Source: UBA1181 sp963619325
GTDB lineage: Bacteria; Bacteroidota; Bacteroidia; Bacteroidales; Paludibacteraceae
Direction: 5' to 3'
Assembly (NCBI GenBank): GCA_963619325.1
Contig: CAVEVQ010000027.1
Span: 1-35,370 of the forward strand
Length of the DNA: 35,370 nt
In this document: positions 33,094-35,370 of the stretch, one piece after another
How the letters are laid out: every line of letters starts with the position of its first letter
How positions within the stretch are numbered: position 1 is the first letter of the stretch
Notes under the pieces: model-generated
Told to the model about the DNA's origin: nothing
Seen by the model: only the letters and a program-made list of their open reading frames with translations
Database searches by the model: none
Program-made: the position numbers and the translations under genes

Positions 33094-35211
33094 ATGAATT
33101 TTAGTGCAGTAATTGCCAAAAATCTAAATATCAGAGAGCAACAAGTGGACAACACCCTTCAGTTGCTCTCTGATGGTGCTACGATACCCTTTATCAGCCG
33201 TTACAGAAAAGAAAAGACGGGAGGTTTGAATGAAGTGCAGATTCAGGAAATTCAGATTCTTTCGGAAAAACTGACTGAGTTGGAAAAAAGAAAGGATTTT
33301 GTGAGAAAAAGCATCGATGAACAGGGAAAATTGACTACAGACTTAAAAAATAGAATAGAATCCTGCACTTCGTTGACGGAGATTGAAGATATCTACCTTC
33401 CATTCAAGCCTAAGAAACGAACAAGAGCGGAGATCGCGCGAGAAAAAGGATTAGAACCACTCGCAAAAATTTTATTGACTCAAACAGAAAGGGATCCATT
33501 GGGTCGTGCCTTGAAATTCTTAAATGATAAAGTGGAGAGTGCTGAAGATGCTATCAAAGGAGCAAAAGACGTTATTGCAGAATGGGTTAACGAAAACGAA
33601 AATACGAGGAATCGTGTCAGAAATTCGTTTAAGAGAGAGTCTACTATCTCATCTAAGTTAGTGAAGGGGAAAGAAAAGGAGGCGGAAAAATACCAAGATT
33701 ATTTTGATTGGGAGGAACCGCTGCGTCGATGCACTTCTCATCGTTTTTTAGCTATGCAACGTGGCGAAAAAGAAGGATTTCTTCGTATAAATATCTCTCC
33801 TGATGAGGAACGGACCATAGAACATATTCAATCTCAATACTTAAAAGGAAATAACGAATCAACAAGTATAGTGGCAGAGGCGGTCGCAGATGCTTATAAA
33901 AGGTTGCTAAAACCTTCTATTGAGACGGAATTCTTCAACAGCACAAAGGAAAGCTCTGACGATGAAGCAATCAAGGTGTTTTCTGAAAATCTTCGTCAGC
34001 TCTTATTGGCAGCTCCTTTAGGGGAAAAAAGGGTTTTAGCTATTGATCCCGGTTATCGTACAGGTTGCAAGGTGGTTTGCTTAAACGAACAGGGCGTACT
34101 ACTTCATCATGAGGCAATTTTTCCTCATCCTCCTCAAAATCAATATGAAGAAGCCCAAAAAAAGATTGCTTCCTTAGTAAAGAAATTCAATATTCAGGCT
34201 GTTTCAATAGGGAATGGCACTGCAAGTCGTGAAACTGAACAGTTCGTGCGTTCTATTTCGTTTGACCATAAGGTGCAGATATTTGTTGTTAGCGAAAACG
34301 GAGCCTCCATATACTCTGCTTCCTCGGTAGCTCGTGAGGAGTTTCCCGACTACGACGTGACGGTGCGTGGGGCTGTTTCTATTGGTCGACGATTGATGGA
34401 TCCGTTAGCAGAATTAGTTAAGATAGACCCAAAATCTATCGGTGTAGGTCAGTATCAGCATGATGTCGACCAAGCAAAATTGAAGAAATCCCTTGACCAA
34501 ACAGTTGTCAATAGTGTCAACCTGGTAGGGGTAAATCTTAATACAGCGAGCAAACACCTGCTCACCTATGTCTCTGGATTAGGTCCACAATTGGCACAAA
34601 ACATTGTGGATTATCGCACAGAAAACGGAGCTTTCAAAAAACGAGAAGACCTCAAAAAAGTGCCTCGTTTAGGAAATAAAGCCTACGAACAGTGCGCAGG
34701 ATTCCTTAGAATCGCAAACGGAGGCAATCCTTTGGATAATACCGCAGTCCATCCTGAATGTTATCCAATTGTTAATAAAATGACAAAGGATTTAAATTGT
34801 ACAATCAATGAACTTATTCATAATAAAGAACTGCGTGATAAAATTGATTTGTCTAAATATGTTACGCAAGAGATTGGGTTACCTACCCTCAATGATATAA
34901 TGAATGAATTAGACAAACCTGGACGAGATTGTAGAGAAACCATTACAGAATTTTCATTCGATCCCTCTTTACATACGATTGAAGATGTGAAAGTGGGTGT
35001 TTCATATCCTGGAATCATCACAAACATTACCAATTTTGGTGCTTTTGTTGATTTAGGAGTAAAAACAAATGGTTTAATTCATATTTCAAATATGTCAAAT
35101 CGTAGAGTTTCAGATCCAACTGCCGTTGTTTCAATTCATCAGCAGGTTTCTGTCAAGGTCATTGAAGTCGACCTAAATCGCAAACGTATTCAATTACGTT
35201 TAGAGCAATAA
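33094..35211 (+). CDS. tex: Tex family RNA-binding transcription accessory protein
   Basis: The 705-residue protein has the layout of Tex, a nucleic-acid-binding factor related to eukaryotic Spt6. The N-terminal helical domain includes GATIPFISRYRKEKTGGLNE (about 28-47). The YqgF/RNase H-like domain starts at LAIDPGYRTGCKVVCL (about 315). Tandem helix-hairpin-helix motifs contain LNTASKHLLTYVSGLGPQLA (about 490-510) and VPRLGNKAYEQCAGFLRI. The C-terminal S1 domain (about 635-705) has GIITNITNFGAFVDLGVKTN and ISNMSNRRV. It ends directly after S1, without the variable tail of some Tex proteins. It converges with the gene at the right edge. Confidence 0.97.
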   Translation: MNFSAVIAKNLNIREQQVDNTLQLLSDGATIPFISRYRKEKTGGLNEVQIQEIQILSEKLTELEKRKDFVRKSIDEQGKLTTDLKNRIESCTSLTEIEDIYLPFKPKKRTRAEIAREKGLEPLAKILLTQTERDPLGRALKFLNDKVESAEDAIKGAKDVIAEWVNENENTRNRVRNSFKRESTISSKLVKGKEKEAEKYQDYFDWEEPLRRCTSHRFLAMQRGEKEGFLRINISPDEERTIEHIQSQYLKGNNESTSIVAEAVADAYKRLLKPSIETEFFNSTKESSDDEAIKVFSENLRQLLLAAPLGEKRVLAIDPGYRTGCKVVCLNEQGVLLHHEAIFPHPPQNQYEEAQKKIASLVKKFNIQAVSIGNGTASRETEQFVRSISFDHKVQIFVVSENGASIYSASSVAREEFPDYDVTVRGAVSIGRRLMDPLAELVKIDPKSIGVGQYQHDVDQAKLKKSLDQTVVNSVNLVGVNLNTASKHLLTYVSGLGPQLAQNIVDYRTENGAFKKREDLKKVPRLGNKAYEQCAGFLRIANGGNPLDNTAVHPECYPIVNKMTKDLNCTINELIHNKELRDKIDLSKYVTQEIGLPTLNDIMNELDKPGRDCRETITEFSFDPSLHTIEDVKVGVSYPGIITNITNFGAFVDLGVKTNGLIHISNMSNRRVSDPTAVVSIHQQVSVKVIEVDLNRKRIQLRLEQ

Positions 35212-35224
35212 CCTTAACAAGTAC

Positions 35225-35370
35225 CTACTGAGCAGGCATAAACTCTTCGTATGACTTGTCGGAGTAATAGACAATGATTTTTTTGATACGATGAGATTGG
35301 CTTGATTCTGTTTTTTCAATTTTAGACGGGTTATCCTTTTTTTCTGAAGACTCCACGGCTTTGGGTAGCT
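35225..35370 (-). CDS. C-terminal end of an unidentified gene (cut by window edge)
   Basis: The minus strand is open from the window edge to a TAG at 35225-35227, about 48 codons. The end reads IKKIIVYYSDKSYEEFMPAQ after a Lys/Glu/Ser-rich, probably flexible, stretch. Frame use is coding-like (the other two minus frames have stops) and it lies only 13 bases from the tex stop, convergent with it. Too little remains to name a family. Confidence 0.55.
   Translation of the reverse strand, partial: LPKAVESSEKKDNPSKIEKTESSQSHRIKKIIVYYSDKSYEEFMPAQ

Overview
The window is a chromosomal segment from a low-GC Bacteroidota, most likely order Bacteroidales. The markers are a fused MurF-alanine racemase, a serine palmitoyltransferase for sphingolipids, a TonB-era style gene set of AsmA, S41 and M16 proteins, weak Shine-Dalgarno sequences, and several matches to the Bacteroidota -7 promoter box TAnnTTTG. 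I cannot name the genus. I see no rRNA or tRNA genes, CRISPR array or intact insertion sequence.

Layout. 1-499: the start of a GC-rich helicase/PLD-type gene (minus strand), cut by the window edge. 746-1825: mannose-1-phosphate guanylyltransferase (minus). 2171-6002: a large AsmA-like envelope protein, a strong terminator, then the S1-domain RNA-binding protein CvfB. 5980-9362: an accessory island of two convergent genes, wedged between the 3' end of cvfB and the dnaJ terminator. 9421-11180: grpE-dnaJ (minus). 11360-13428: kdsB and an M16 peptidase homologue without its zinc site. 13490-15775: era-der GTPases (minus). 15869-16240: DUF805 membrane protein. 16309-21308: a tightly spaced minus-strand run of serine palmitoyltransferase, RarA, an S41 protease and a MurU-like nucleotidyltransferase. 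21367-23759: RluA-family pseudouridine synthase and a YegP-like protein (minus), then tcdA (plus). 23829-24862: two tandem paralogous Uma2-like nuclease genes (minus). 25208-31747: plus-strand run of a VC0807-type membrane protein, murF-alr, a UvrD/PcrA helicase and a two-domain UspA-like protein. 31981-35211: a secreted DUF6515-like protein and Tex. 35225-35370: the 3' end of an unidentified minus-strand gene.

Most genes are housekeeping: cell-wall precursors and recycling, lipid and LPS sugars, ribosome assembly GTPases, chaperones, DNA repair and tRNA modification. The least ordinary part is 5970-9362. Its 819-residue protein carries a clear RecB/Cas4-like PD-(D/E)XK nuclease core (D310, D325-F-K327, Q357-x3-Y361). 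Its arginine codons are mostly AGA/AGG, unlike cvfB just upstream. A 30-base segment at the cvfB 3' end is repeated inside it in a different frame, so that the end of CvfB and residues 57-67 of the new protein read almost alike. The convergent 255-residue gene looks like the C-terminal remnant of a larger protein, possibly from a phage. Together they look like the scar of a mobile element or phage module. Whether it still acts, for example in defence, is not shown by the sequence.
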